A stretch of DNA of 64,000 nt, from contig NZ_FOIK01000002.1 of assembly GCF_900111565.1 (NCBI RefSeq), positions 1 to 64,000 on the forward strand. Reading direction: 5' to 3'. Position 1 is the stretch's first letter; each line of letters starts with the position of its first letter. This DNA is from Paenibacillus sp. NFR01 (GTDB lineage Bacteria; Bacillota; Bacilli; Paenibacillales; Paenibacillaceae). The notes beneath the pieces were generated by a model that was not told where the DNA came from, did no database searches, and saw only the letters and a list, made by a program, of their open reading frames with translations. Both the position numbers and the translations under genes were made by a program. Below are positions 1 to 7,900 of this stretch, piece by piece.

Positions 1-36
1 GTGTTACCCAACTTAATCTTTCTTCGTTCTTTATTA

Positions 37-117
37 TCTTGTTCAATCTTTTTAGTCTTGTTCATCCTTATAGTCTTGTTCTGTTCAATCTTTATAGTCT
101 TGTTCATCTTTTTTATG
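37..117. repeat. degenerate T-rich tandem repeat
   Basis: Four copies of TCTTGTTC begin at 37, 56, 74 and 98, each followed by T-rich filler, giving an imperfect repeat of 18 to 24 bases. The first 330 bases are AT-rich and contain no convincing gene; a short reading frame at 289-534 has no ribosome site and runs through the structured element described next. Confidence 0.6.
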
Positions 118-333
118 TTTGGACTTTATAGTGTTGATAGTCATTTATGATTAGTAGTCTTTTTTGTGCTTTTTATCTTACTGTCCTTTCGTTATTTAGT
201 TATATAGCGCCTTATTGTCTTATCATAGTTCAATTCTTCATTTACTGATTTTCAAGGCTTTATACAAATATACCACTACCCCTAATTAATGGTAATGGCT
301 AATTTGTTTTTCATATATATTTTCTCTCGATTG

Positions 334-456
334 CATATAACGTTCCCGTATTCACGACGTCCAGCGAATGCTGGATGTGTCCGGCTGCTACTACTTCCCC
401 GAAATCCCTCTGCCGGACCGAGGGCGCAAGCCCGATGCGTGAATATAATGTTATGG
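334..456. other. branched inverted-repeat element A (attC-like fold)
   Basis: The stretch can fold into one branched structure. The outer arm ATAACGTT (337-344) pairs with AATGTTAT (447-454) apart from one wobble position, and TATTCACG (349-356) pairs exactly with CGTGAATA (438-445). Unequal spacers (four bases against one) leave bulged bases. Inside are three hairpins: CCAGC/GCTGG (361-374), GTCCGGC/GCCGGAC (379-418) and GGGC/GCCC (422-433). There is no U-run, so it is not an ordinary terminator. It lies just 3' of the leftward immunity gene and near a tyrosine recombinase, as an integron attC site lies 3' of a cassette gene. The GTTRRRY core of canonical attC is not met. A recombination-site role is inference. 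Confidence 0.6.
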
Positions 457-921
457 GATGTACCGGGCTTCTTGAAGATACTTACAAGTCATCACTTCGG
501 TATTTGTTTATATGACTTTCTATTCTGTCTCTAGCATTATTGTATATTCTTATAACTTCATATAGTTCGTTTTTTATTTCTATATTGTTTTTCCAATATT
601 CTTCATCGACGTTCAGTACCGCACAAAATAAATCTCCAATATATAGATCTCCTGATCGTAAAGGATTCTCAGTTAATATCTTCAGTGCTAAAGGCAGAAG
701 AGAATCTAAGCTAGTTTGTTGTAATATTAAAAGTCTCAAATCTTCATACCTGAACTCATTTAGAGGTTTCTTTCTTAATTCATGCACTCGAACTACTAAT
801 CCAGAATTAAACACTGGTTCACTCCAGATTTCTCCTTCAATTTCTTCGAGGGTTTTAGTTATATCTACTTGCTTCATGACATTCCACTCCTAAATAATCT
901 GTTTCTGGTATTTCCCATAAC
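450..921. mobile_element. inverted-repeat-bounded unit carrying one immunity gene
   Basis: GTTATGGGATGTACCGG at 450-466 and CTGGTATTTCCCATAAC at 905-921 are inverted copies of each other, matching at 14 of 17 positions. They enclose exactly one gene (482-877), so the 472 bases look like a discrete unit or cassette. Each boundary is also the outer edge of a branched element (A on the left, B on the right). The symmetry is seen; mobility is inferred from the neighbouring recombinase. Confidence 0.45.
482..877 (-). CDS. CdiI-family immunity protein, orphan
   Basis: The 131-residue protein resembles contact-dependent growth inhibition immunity proteins of the CdiI_2 type. An N-terminal 'TLEEIEGEIW' is followed by a 'LRKKPLNEFRYEDLRLLI' segment, a hydrophobic 'LLPLALKILTENPL' and 'YIGDLFCAVLNV'. 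Such proteins bind and neutralise the toxic tip of a neighbour's CdiA or Rhs protein in the cytoplasm. No toxin gene lies beside it, so it is an orphan. The ATG at 877 has a TAGGAGTGG ribosome site about 8 bases upstream. The gene is much more AT-rich than the core genome and sits between inverted repeats beside a recombinase, which suggests acquisition by transfer. The family assignment comes from recalled motif patterns only. Confidence 0.65.
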   Translation of the reverse strand: MKQVDITKTLEEIEGEIWSEPVFNSGLVVRVHELRKKPLNEFRYEDLRLLILQQTSLDSLLPLALKILTENPLRSGDLYIGDLFCAVLNVDEEYWKNNIEIKNELYEVIRIYNNARDRIESHINKYRSDDL

Positions 922-990
922 GTCTTATTTACGAATTTCGCTTATACCTCTCAGTTTGTTGGATTTCTGTATTTCGTGAATCTAGCACAT
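905..990. other. degenerate branched element B
   Basis: CCCATAACGTC..ATTTACGAATTTCG (914-940) carries the same outer motifs as element A (ATAACGT, then a TATTCACG-like block), and CGTGAAT at 975-981 is the matching opposite arm. The outermost GTTAT arm on that side is missing and the central hairpins are poor, so this copy is decayed or half-size. It lies between the recombinase stop codon and the start of the immunity gene, where it could also carry the gene's promoter. Confidence 0.4.
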
Positions 991-1020
991 TTAGCTATAT
1001 TTATGAGCCTTAATTCAGCT

Positions 1021-2160
1021 TCAATCCTCTAGCCCACCCATCCGGTCCAATGGGCTCTGAATTCGCCCTATATCTCGCTTACTAACATGGGTGTAGCGCT
1101 CGGTGGTCCGTACGCTTTGGTGACCCAGAAGTTCTTGGATGTACCGGAGGTCTATGCCATTCTCCAACAGATGCGTCGCAAAAGCATGCCTTAACGAATG
1201 AATGCTCACCGGTTTATCAATACCGGCTTGAACCAAAGCCTTCTCGAACACCTTTTGCGCCGAGCGCTCGGTTAAATGGCTGCCTTTCCGCTGACCGGGA
1301 AACAGCCAGCCTTCCGGCTTCTCCAGCTCGATGTATCGGTCCAAGACTTCAGTGGCCATGGCAGATAATAACGTCTGCCTATCCTTTCTGCCCTTTCCCT
1401 GCCGAACTTTTACTGTTTTTCGTTCCCTATCACAATCTGCGGGCCGGAGCCTAACCACTTCGCTTACCCGAAGACCGGAGGTATAGGCGAGGTATAATAT
1501 CGCTTGATGCTTCGGATTTGTCACAGCCTTTAATAAGCGCGCAACTTCGTTCAGTGACAGGATATCCGGCAGTTTGTTTACCTTCTTTGGACGTACGCAA
1601 GAAGTGGATTGAGCTTCTTTCATCACAATCCGAAAATAGAAATTCAGTGCGCTGATGGCCTGGTTGACGTATGCGTGCGAAAGGCCTTTTTCAAGCAGCG
1701 ACAGCGCATAGTTTTGTACACTTGCATCATCGAAAGACGAACCTTTCCGAAAAAAACGACTAAAGAATCGTTCGATTTGCGAAGTATAAGCTTTTAGCGT
1801 TTTGTCACTATAACCTCTTGCCTTCAGAGCATCTTGCAATTGCTTCTTCCGTTCCGTGTTCCAGCTAACAACTTGAGGTGTTGTGGGCGTAACGCGCTCC
1901 TCTGCATTCCTTGTTCCGTATCGTTCAATGATATCGGGCATTTCGCGATGAAAATGTTCATCCCATGCGAAAGAACAGCCAGGATACGCCTCAAATAAAC
2001 AATCCAAAGCAGCAAGGGTGTAGGGAATTGTCCAGATTTTATCATCCGGAACCCACCTTCTCCCCGGGACAGAGCGAATCCCTTGTCTTTCTTCAACGCC
2101 GTAGTGCTCCAGTCGAACCCCAATCGTTAATTCATCCCGATAAATCAGATCAATCCGCAT
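1021..2160 (-). CDS. tyrosine recombinase (XerC/D or integron-integrase type) with extra N-terminal domain
   Basis: The 379-residue enzyme cuts and rejoins DNA through a 3'-phosphotyrosine. Residues 1-85 form an extra domain with 'GIRSVPGRRWVPDDKIWTIP', reminiscent of the HARP-type DNA-structure binding motif. Residues about 100-190 are a SAM-like core-binding domain. The catalytic domain has the first Arg in 'TSGLRVSEVVRLR', the Lys in 'GKGRKDRQTLL', 'HSLRHAFATHLL', 'LLGHQSVRTTERYTHV' and its nucleophilic Tyr, so all catalytic residues are present. The integron-specific insertion between patches II and III is absent. The ATG at 2160 has GAGGAGGAAGA upstream. It is transcribed toward element B and the immunity gene, and a terminator separates it from the upstream broken SMI1 gene. 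Confidence 0.9.
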   Translation of the reverse strand: MRIDLIYRDELTIGVRLEHYGVEERQGIRSVPGRRWVPDDKIWTIPYTLAALDCLFEAYPGCSFAWDEHFHREMPDIIERYGTRNAEERVTPTTPQVVSWNTERKKQLQDALKARGYSDKTLKAYTSQIERFFSRFFRKGSSFDDASVQNYALSLLEKGLSHAYVNQAISALNFYFRIVMKEAQSTSCVRPKKVNKLPDILSLNEVARLLKAVTNPKHQAILYLAYTSGLRVSEVVRLRPADCDRERKTVKVRQGKGRKDRQTLLSAMATEVLDRYIELEKPEGWLFPGQRKGSHLTERSAQKVFEKALVQAGIDKPVSIHSLRHAFATHLLENGIDLRYIQELLGHQSVRTTERYTHVSKRDIGRIQSPLDRMGGLED

Positions 2161-2216
2161 CTTTCTTCCTCCTCAGTGTACCATCCGTTGAAATAATTGG
2201 AAATCGAATTGCATAC

Positions 2217-2253
2217 AAAAAAAGAGCCCGAGACAGAAATCCATCTCAAGGCC
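2217..2253 (-). terminator. intrinsic terminator after the SMI1-like pseudogene
   Basis: Read leftward, GGCCTTGAGA pairs with TCTCGGGC around a 10-base loop and is followed by seven Ts. The stem has bulges. It ends the SMI1/KNR4 transcript before the recombinase start. Confidence 0.55.
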
Positions 2254-2268
2254 CCGATGCTTTCGGCG

Positions 2269-2818
2269 CTAAAACTCAAACTCCCCACTCTCAAATATCT
2301 CTTCATAGCCGGCGGTCTCGATTTTATCGGCAATCGACTCCAGCCATTCCTTATAGCTGCTTGCCAGTATTCTGCGTTCCTCCATGTCATGCCACATGAT
2401 AATGATCTGTCCGTGCGTTCCTTCGTCTGCTGGGGAGAGATCGATGCAATGATGATTGCCGGACCCGTCATACGTCAGCGGAATCCATCGGGTTCCACCA
2501 CTCATTCCGGATGCCCGGCTGAACATCGGCCTTCGAACCATCAAACGTTCCACTATCGTACAAGTCTTTCCAGACCTTCCATTCCGATTGAATCCGTTCC
2601 AAGGATAGAAATTCCCAACCTGCAAACAGCCAGGCGGAATCGCCCTTTTGACCATTATGCAATTTGAAGGATTCCCGCAAGTCCGCAGGAAAACGAATTC
2701 CTAGCTCCTCCTCCAAGGAAAATATCTCCGCTTCAGTCGCGCCCGCGTTGAGATCCGCCAGAACATCCGGAGCCTCTTGTTCCAGCCAACGCTCGATTCT
2801 CCGCCACAATTCTTCCAT
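2269..2818 (-). pseudogene. SMI1/KNR4 family immunity-like protein, frameshifted
   Basis: The first part (from the ATG at 2818) begins 'MEELWRRIERWLEQEAPDVL' and has the family's 'EAEIFSLEEELGIRFPADLR' and 'SFKLHNGQ' motifs. After 'RNEWWNP', at about 2480-2490, the frame meets a stop, while the next frame continues with 'RWIPLTYDGSGNHHCIDLSP' and 'GQIIIMWHDMEERRILASS', which are the standard second half of the family. A single-base loss near 2485 therefore splits an otherwise complete protein of about 180 residues. SMI1/KNR4 proteins often act as immunity proteins for polymorphic toxins, so this may be a second, now inactive, orphan immunity gene beside the recombinase. A sequencing error is the alternative. 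Confidence 0.75.
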
Positions 2819-2852
2819 CTGGAACCCCTCCTATTCCTTCCAAGTGTACCAC

Positions 2853-2891
2853 AAAAAGCCCCCGGCCACGTGAAGTGGACTGGAGGCTCTT
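2853..2891 (-). terminator. intrinsic terminator of the lacI-type gene
   Basis: Leftward reading gives AAAGAGCCTCCAGTCCAC, a short loop, then GTGGCCGGGGGCTTTTT. The stem contains one bulge, and the T-run sits 60 bases past the regulator's stop codon. Confidence 0.75.
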
Positions 2892-2914
2892 TGGGTTTGC
2901 AGGTTCTCGTTATT

Positions 2915-3964
2915 TTACTCTCTTACAAACGATTTGCGAAGCAGAATTTCGCCCTGGATCAGCATTTTCTCGAACGGACGGTCCGGGTCGGCCAGGCGGT
3001 CAAACAGCATTTCGACGGCGCGCCTTCCCATAATGGCATTCGGTACATGGACCGTACTGAGCGGAGGCAGATTCGGATCCCGCTCCTCATCCGTATGGTC
3101 GAAACCGGTTACCGCGACATCTTCAGGCACGTTTACGCCGTGAGCGACCAATGCCTTCAGAACGAGGTATGCAAAAAAGTCATTCCCGCAGATGAATGCC
3201 GACGGAAGTTTATTTTGCGCCACCAGTTTCGGGATTTCCTTCTCGACGATCAAATACGCGTCTTCTTCCATTTGAAGCAGCGGATCATCCGGGGCGGGCA
3301 GCTCCGCGCCCGCTTCTTCCACTGCGATCCGGAAGCCAAGCCAGCGGTCCTGAAAGCTCCGGGAATACTTAGGGCTCCCGGCGAATCGAAGAGGACGCCT
3401 TCCGGACTGCAGAACGAGCGTCGTCATCTGCTTCATGCTATCGTAATTGCTCATGAACACCGTATCGGACGGGACCAGCGGTTCTTCGTGGTCGATTAGA
3501 ACGAACGGAATGTCCATTTGCCGAATATCGAGCAATAGCGGAGTCGCGATATACCCGATGCCTACAAGGCCAAGCACGCTTTCCGGGTTGATGCTCTTGA
3601 GTGCAAGCTCGGGAAAGCTCTCGGTCACGATCAGGACGCCGACCTTTCGTTCGGTCAATCCGACCATGACGCCGTCGATAATTTTTCCCCAGAATAGCGA
3701 ATCCCGGCTTTGGAAGCGGACATTGGGCATGAGAATAATTACGGTGTTTTTGGTAAAAGCGGAATAATCGTTTGACTCTGTTGCCGCAAGCTTTTCTTTC
3801 TTAGGGGGTTTTGCCTTTCTGGAGTACCCCATTTCATTTGCAGCCTGAACAATCCGGATCCGCGTCTCTTCGGCAACGCCAGACTTCCCTGACAGCGCCT
3901 GTGAAACGGCGAACTTGGATACGCCGACCTGCTCGGCGATCTGCTGCATGGTTATCTTTTTCAA
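2915..3964 (-). CDS. LacI/GalR-family transcriptional regulator
   Basis: The 349-residue protein has an N-terminal helix-turn-helix with hinge ('ITMQQIAEQVGVSKFAVSQAL', then 'KSGVAEETRIRIVQAANEMGY') and a periplasmic-binding-protein-like effector domain from about residue 75. The start is taken as TTG at 3964, which gives the usual LacI N-terminus; the ATG five codons later would remove part of it. A short charged insert (residues about 53-65) links the two domains. It follows the GH113 and opp genes on the same strand, so it is the likely local regulator. The operator-like sequence in front of oppA has the CG-centred symmetry this family recognises. Ligand unknown; a manno-oligosaccharide is a guess from context. 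Confidence 0.85.
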   Translation of the reverse strand: MKKITMQQIAEQVGVSKFAVSQALSGKSGVAEETRIRIVQAANEMGYSRKAKPPKKEKLAATESNDYSAFTKNTVIILMPNVRFQSRDSLFWGKIIDGVMVGLTERKVGVLIVTESFPELALKSINPESVLGLVGIGYIATPLLLDIRQMDIPFVLIDHEEPLVPSDTVFMSNYDSMKQMTTLVLQSGRRPLRFAGSPKYSRSFQDRWLGFRIAVEEAGAELPAPDDPLLQMEEDAYLIVEKEIPKLVAQNKLPSAFICGNDFFAYLVLKALVAHGVNVPEDVAVTGFDHTDEERDPNLPPLSTVHVPNAIMGRRAVEMLFDRLADPDRPFEKMLIQGEILLRKSFVRE

Positions 3965-4049
3965 CTCGAGGTTCCCCCCGTCTGGTCAACTTCCTCCTAT
4001 TATTGTACAAATAATTCGCTGCGGCAACAAATTTCGATCAAATTTCCCG

Positions 4050-5015
4050 TTATCGCGCCTTCGCATACCATTCTTTGAGCACGCGCTCCGCTTTTTTACC
4101 ATAAATGTCAAAACCGGTATTCGATTCGGCTTCCTCGAGCGGGTACAGCTTGGTGCTCCAGTCCCACCAGAAAAAGCCGGCGAACCACGGTTCATCCCAG
4201 AACGCGCGGATCACGGAGCTGTAGAAATTGGCCTGCTCTTCTTCGCTTACCGGCAGCTCCGTCGAAGAGAAATCCCACGGCATCGTTGCACAGCCCAAGG
4301 CGCTGCGGCAGCCGATCTCCAGGAATGCAATCGGTTTGCCGAATTTGGCATGAAGGCGGGCCAGCTTTTCTTTGATCGGCTGCCAGTTCTGCAGCATGGA
4401 TTCCTCGCTGTCGCCCGGATGATTCGCGATCGGATAGTAGGCGCTGGTACCGATGATGTCGACTAGGCCGAACCACTCGACGCCTTCTTCTTTTCCATGA
4501 TTGGCATTATAGGTAATCGGCCCGCTGTACACTTGGCGAATCTGTTCAATCAGCCGCGTCCAATGTCCGGTCTGTTTCTCCGTGCCGACCATTTCGCAGC
4601 CGATGCAGAACATTTCGCAGCCCAGCTCCTCGGCCAGCTCCGCATAGTGCAGCAGAAAATTCGTATACGAACGGAACCAGGCTTCCCAATACGGCTTGGC
4701 GCCTTCATCTTCGGGGAATCCGATATAGGCGCGCCAGATGCCGTCCGCCGAGTTGACCACCGGCTTCAGGCATACCTTGAGTCCCAGCTCCCGGGCATTC
4801 TTCACCGCACATTCGATATCCCGGTCGGTCATGGTGATGCCGTAGTCGAACGGGATCTCCGTGGAATGAACGGTAGGCTGATACGTATAAAAAGCCAGAG
4901 CGATCCATTCGCTGCCGGTATCTTTCAATTTCTGAAGAGAATCTCGCGCATAGGGCTGGCGATAAGAACCGCGTGTGCTGTTCCAGCCGTACGTCATACC
5001 TTTTATAAACAACAT
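4050..5015 (-). CDS. glycoside hydrolase, family GH113-like (beta-mannanase type)
   Basis: The 321-residue protein has no signal peptide, so it should act in the cytoplasm. 'KGMTYGWNSTRGSY' at the N-terminus, 'ALAFYTYQPTVHSTEI', 'FCIGCEMVGTE' (candidate acid/base Glu141) and 'IAFLEIGCRS' (candidate nucleophile Glu233) match the TIM-barrel of GH113 beta-mannanases, as does the aromatic 'GFFWWDWS' near the end. The ATG at 5015 is preferred because AGGAGAGGGAG lies just upstream; a longer frame would run into the oppF stop. It follows oppF by 20 bases, so importer and enzyme share one transcript, and it probably cuts imported mannan-type oligosaccharides. Another endo- or exo-beta-glycosidase activity of the same clan is possible. 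Confidence 0.75.
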   Translation of the reverse strand: MLFIKGMTYGWNSTRGSYRQPYARDSLQKLKDTGSEWIALAFYTYQPTVHSTEIPFDYGITMTDRDIECAVKNARELGLKVCLKPVVNSADGIWRAYIGFPEDEGAKPYWEAWFRSYTNFLLHYAELAEELGCEMFCIGCEMVGTEKQTGHWTRLIEQIRQVYSGPITYNANHGKEEGVEWFGLVDIIGTSAYYPIANHPGDSEESMLQNWQPIKEKLARLHAKFGKPIAFLEIGCRSALGCATMPWDFSSTELPVSEEEQANFYSSVIRAFWDEPWFAGFFWWDWSTKLYPLEEAESNTGFDIYGKKAERVLKEWYAKAR

Positions 5016-5034
5016 AATTACTCCCTCTCCTGGC

Positions 5035-5991
5035 TTAGTCGACGAGATGGCATGCCGCAAAATGCCCTTCGGCCACGTTTTTGCGTTCCGGCTTCACGGT
5101 TTTGCACAAGTCGGTGGCATGCGTGCACCGCGGATGAAACGCGCAGCCGCTGGGCGGATTCAGCGGAGACGGAATCTCGCCTTGGATGGACAGCATTTCC
5201 TGTTTCAGCTCCGGATTCTCCGGTACATTCAAGATGGATTGAAGCAGCACGCGCGTATAAGGATGGCTCGGGTTCTGAAAAAGCTCGTCGGCCGGCGCCT
5301 GCTCGACGACTTCGCCCAAATAAAGCACGGCGATCTCATCGCTTAAATACTCCACGACCGCCAGATTATGGGAGATGAAGATGTAGGACAGGTTGTATTC
5401 CTCCTGCAAATCCTTCAGCAGTTGAATGACCTGAACCTGGATCGACACGTCAAGCGCGGACACCGGCTCATCGCATACGATCAGCTTCGGATTCAGCGAC
5501 AGCGCCCGGGCGATGCCGACGCGCTGCAGCTGGCCGCCGGACAACTCATGCGGATAGGCGTATTTGACGTTCTCGGGCAAGCCGACGCGCTGCAGCAATT
5601 CGCTGACCCGCGCCCGGTTGCTCTCCTTCGTTCCGATTTTGTGGATGATCATCGCATCTTCGATGGCCTCACCCACCGTCATCCGCGGATTCAGGCTTGC
5701 ACTGGGATCCTGGAAGATGATCTGCATATCCCGGCGCAAGGAACGCAGTTCCTTTTTCTTGAGCCTGGAGATGTCCGTTCCGTCGAATACAACCTTTCCC
5801 TTGTCGGAATCTAACAGGCGCAGCACCAGACGTCCGAGGGTAGACTTGCCGGAGCCGCTTTCGCCGACGAGCCCCAGCGTCTTGCCTGCTTCCAAAGCAA
5901 ACGAAACGTTCTCGACGGCATGCAGCGACTTCCCTCCCACGCGAAACGTCTTTGAAATATGTTCGACTTGTAGCAAAGTATCAGTTGGCAA
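5035..5991 (-). CDS. oppF: oligopeptide/oligosaccharide ABC importer ATPase, OppF type
   Basis: The 318-residue protein contains Walker A 'GLVGESGSGKSTLGRL', Q-loop 'IIFQDPSASLNPRMTVGE', signature 'ELSGGQLQRVGIARAL' and Walker B 'LIVCDEPVSALDVS'. It ends with the OppF-type 'GCAFHPRCTHATDLC' cysteine cluster. The start is taken as TTG at 5991: AGGAGG lies eight bases before it, and the frame there overlaps the oppD stop by 11 bases. Upstream ATGs in frame lack a ribosome site. It pairs with OppD to energise the OppBC channel. Gene context with a glycosidase suggests sugar oligomers rather than peptides. Confidence 0.88.
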   Translation of the reverse strand: MPTDTLLQVEHISKTFRVGGKSLHAVENVSFALEAGKTLGLVGESGSGKSTLGRLVLRLLDSDKGKVVFDGTDISRLKKKELRSLRRDMQIIFQDPSASLNPRMTVGEAIEDAMIIHKIGTKESNRARVSELLQRVGLPENVKYAYPHELSGGQLQRVGIARALSLNPKLIVCDEPVSALDVSIQVQVIQLLKDLQEEYNLSYIFISHNLAVVEYLSDEIAVLYLGEVVEQAPADELFQNPSHPYTRVLLQSILNVPENPELKQEMLSIQGEIPSPLNPPSGCAFHPRCTHATDLCKTVKPERKNVAEGHFAACHLVD

Positions 5992-6967
5992 GGGCCACGA
6001 CCTCCTCTGCATGATGGCAAGCGATTTGATGGTCCTTCTCGAAATCGCGGAGCATGGGCATCTCCCGGTGGCAGCGCTCGGAAGCGAACGTGCAGCGCGG
6101 GGCGAAGGGACAGCTGCAAGGCGACTCGGTAATTGCCTTCGCGGCGCCCGGAATCGGCACGATCGCTTTGCCTCTGTGCCCGACCTCAATGATGGAGCGT
6201 TTCAGTCCAATGGAATACGGATGGACGGATTGGCGGATAAAGTCGTCCGTGCGGGCGGCTTCCATGATCTGTCCCCCATACATGACGATGATCTTGTCGC
6301 AGAAATTGGTCGCGACCCCGAAGTCATGCGTTACCATGACCACGCTCATGCCGCGCCGATGCCGCAATTCCTGCAGGAGCGCGAGAATCTGCATCTGCAC
6401 GGTAACATCAAGCGCCGTCGTCGGTTCGTCGGCAATCAGCAGCTGCGGCTCGCAGGCCAAAGCGATGGCAATCATGATCCGCTGCCGCATCCCGCCGGAG
6501 AATTCGTGGGGATAGTTCTTCATCCGCGTCTTCGGGTCGGGAATGCCGATCTCGTGCATCAGCTGCAGCGTGCGCTCGTACGCTTCCTTGCGGGTGCAAT
6601 ATTGATGCGCCAGCATTGCTTCCATGATCTGATCGCCGATTCGCATAATCGGGTTCAAGCTGGTCATCGGATCTTGAAAGATGACGCCGATGTCCCGGCC
6701 CCGGATATCTTCAAGTTGTTTGGGACGCAGTTTCAGCAGATCCTGTCCCTGAAACTTGGCCGTTCCCGAGGTGATCTTGCCGTTCTCGCGCAGCAGCCCG
6801 ATCGACGACATCAACGTGACGGACTTGCCGGAGCCGCTTTCGCCGACGATGCCGAGCGTTTCATTGGCGTGCACGGTAAAGCTTACGCCGTTGACCGCGT
6901 GGACCTCGTCTTCGCTTCTGGCGAATTTAACATGAAGATTATCGATCTCAAGCAGCGGTGTATTCAT
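5981..6967 (-). CDS. oppD: oligopeptide/oligosaccharide ABC importer ATPase, OppD type
   Basis: The 328-residue protein has Walker A 'GIVGESGSGKSVTLMS', 'VIFQDPMTSLNPIMRIG', signature 'EFSGGMRQRIMIAIAL' and Walker B 'LLIADEPTTALDVT', followed by the switch histidine in 'MVTHDFGV'. The C-terminal oligopeptide-transporter region carries 'CPFAPRCTFASERC', four cysteines that in this family can bind an iron-sulfur cluster. The ATG at 6967 has GGAGGAAACTAAC before it. It sits one base downstream of the oppC stop and overlaps oppF, as expected for a co-translated importer. Confidence 0.88.
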   Translation of the reverse strand: MNTPLLEIDNLHVKFARSEDEVHAVNGVSFTVHANETLGIVGESGSGKSVTLMSSIGLLRENGKITSGTAKFQGQDLLKLRPKQLEDIRGRDIGVIFQDPMTSLNPIMRIGDQIMEAMLAHQYCTRKEAYERTLQLMHEIGIPDPKTRMKNYPHEFSGGMRQRIMIAIALACEPQLLIADEPTTALDVTVQMQILALLQELRHRRGMSVVMVTHDFGVATNFCDKIIVMYGGQIMEAARTDDFIRQSVHPYSIGLKRSIIEVGHRGKAIVPIPGAAKAITESPCSCPFAPRCTFASERCHREMPMLRDFEKDHQIACHHAEEVVALAN

Positions 6968-6968
6968 G

Positions 6969-7862
6969 TTAGTTTCCTCCCTTCGGACTGAACGCTTCCT
7001 GAAGACCGTCCGCTACAAACAGGAAGGAAAGCAGCGTAATGGCGAAAATGCCTGCCGGGAAATAGAGCAGCCACGGGAAGCCCAGAATGTTGGCGCTTGC
7101 CTGTGCGATCATATTGCCGAACGACGGAATCGGTGGCTGAAGCCCCATGCCGAAAATACTCAGGCCCGCGATTTGCGTCAGGTCGCCGGGAATCCCGAAT
7201 GCCAGCGCCACACCCATGCTGCCAATAACGTTTGGAAGCATGTATCGTCTGGCGATATGGAACTGGGAAGCGCCCAGCGCCGTCGCCGCTTCTACCATCT
7301 CGCCGTTACGCATGCCGAGCACCAGGCTGCGGATCAGTCTCGCATACCCGGCCCAGCCCGGAATGCCGATGGCCAGGATCAGCGACCAATAGCCCCGCCC
7401 GAGCAGAATGACCAGAATGAGCGCGAACAGAAAGCCCGGCAGCGTCATCATAAAATCCACGCCCCGCATGATAATGACATCCGCCAGCCCGCCACGCAGG
7501 CCTGCCCATAAGCCCAGGATGATGCCGATCACAAAGCTGACCAAAGTGGCGCCGACCGCGATAATCAGCGCGCTCTGGATGCTATATAAAATTTGGCTGA
7601 ACATGTCGTGTCCGACATTGTCCGTGCCGAAAATATGTTTCAAGGTCGGGCCTTGATTGATCGCCAGAAAATCGCCTGTACGGTAATCGTAAGGGGCCAC
7701 CAAAGGCCCGATGGTACCGGCCAGAATAAACAGTACCACCCATACCAAGCCGATGACGGCGAGTTTATGGTTCTTGAATCTTTTCCACCCTTGATGAACG
7801 TTGGATCTCTTTTTGCTCGTCTTGACAGCGTCCGAACGAGTTGCTGCTACCGTGCCGGCCAA
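6969..7862 (-). CDS. oppC: ABC importer permease, OppC type
   Basis: The 297-residue membrane protein has a basic N-terminal tail ('TSKKRSNVHQGWKRFKNHK'), a first membrane helix, then the OppC periplasmic loop 'YDYRTGDFLAINQGPTLKHI' and 'GTDNVGHDMFSQILY'. A binding-protein-dependent permease core follows, with the 'EMVEAATALGASQFHIARRY' EAA loop that docks the ATPases. The start is TTG at 7862 with AGGAGGGGGAG just upstream. It forms the channel with OppB. Confidence 0.88.
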   Translation of the reverse strand: MAGTVAATRSDAVKTSKKRSNVHQGWKRFKNHKLAVIGLVWVVLFILAGTIGPLVAPYDYRTGDFLAINQGPTLKHIFGTDNVGHDMFSQILYSIQSALIIAVGATLVSFVIGIILGLWAGLRGGLADVIIMRGVDFMMTLPGFLFALILVILLGRGYWSLILAIGIPGWAGYARLIRSLVLGMRNGEMVEAATALGASQFHIARRYMLPNVIGSMGVALAFGIPGDLTQIAGLSIFGMGLQPPIPSFGNMIAQASANILGFPWLLYFPAGIFAITLLSFLFVADGLQEAFSPKGGN

Positions 7863-7900
7863 TAGCTCCCCCTCCTAAGTCCAAAAATCCGGAATAATTC

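Noticed and set aside
334..456. Element A as a canonical attC site or a tRNA-like cloverleaf
   Set aside because: The three hairpins in an outer stem recall a cloverleaf, but there is no anticodon arm, T-loop or CCA end. The outer GTTAT word does not fit the integron core GTTRRRY. It is kept as an unclassified branched element.
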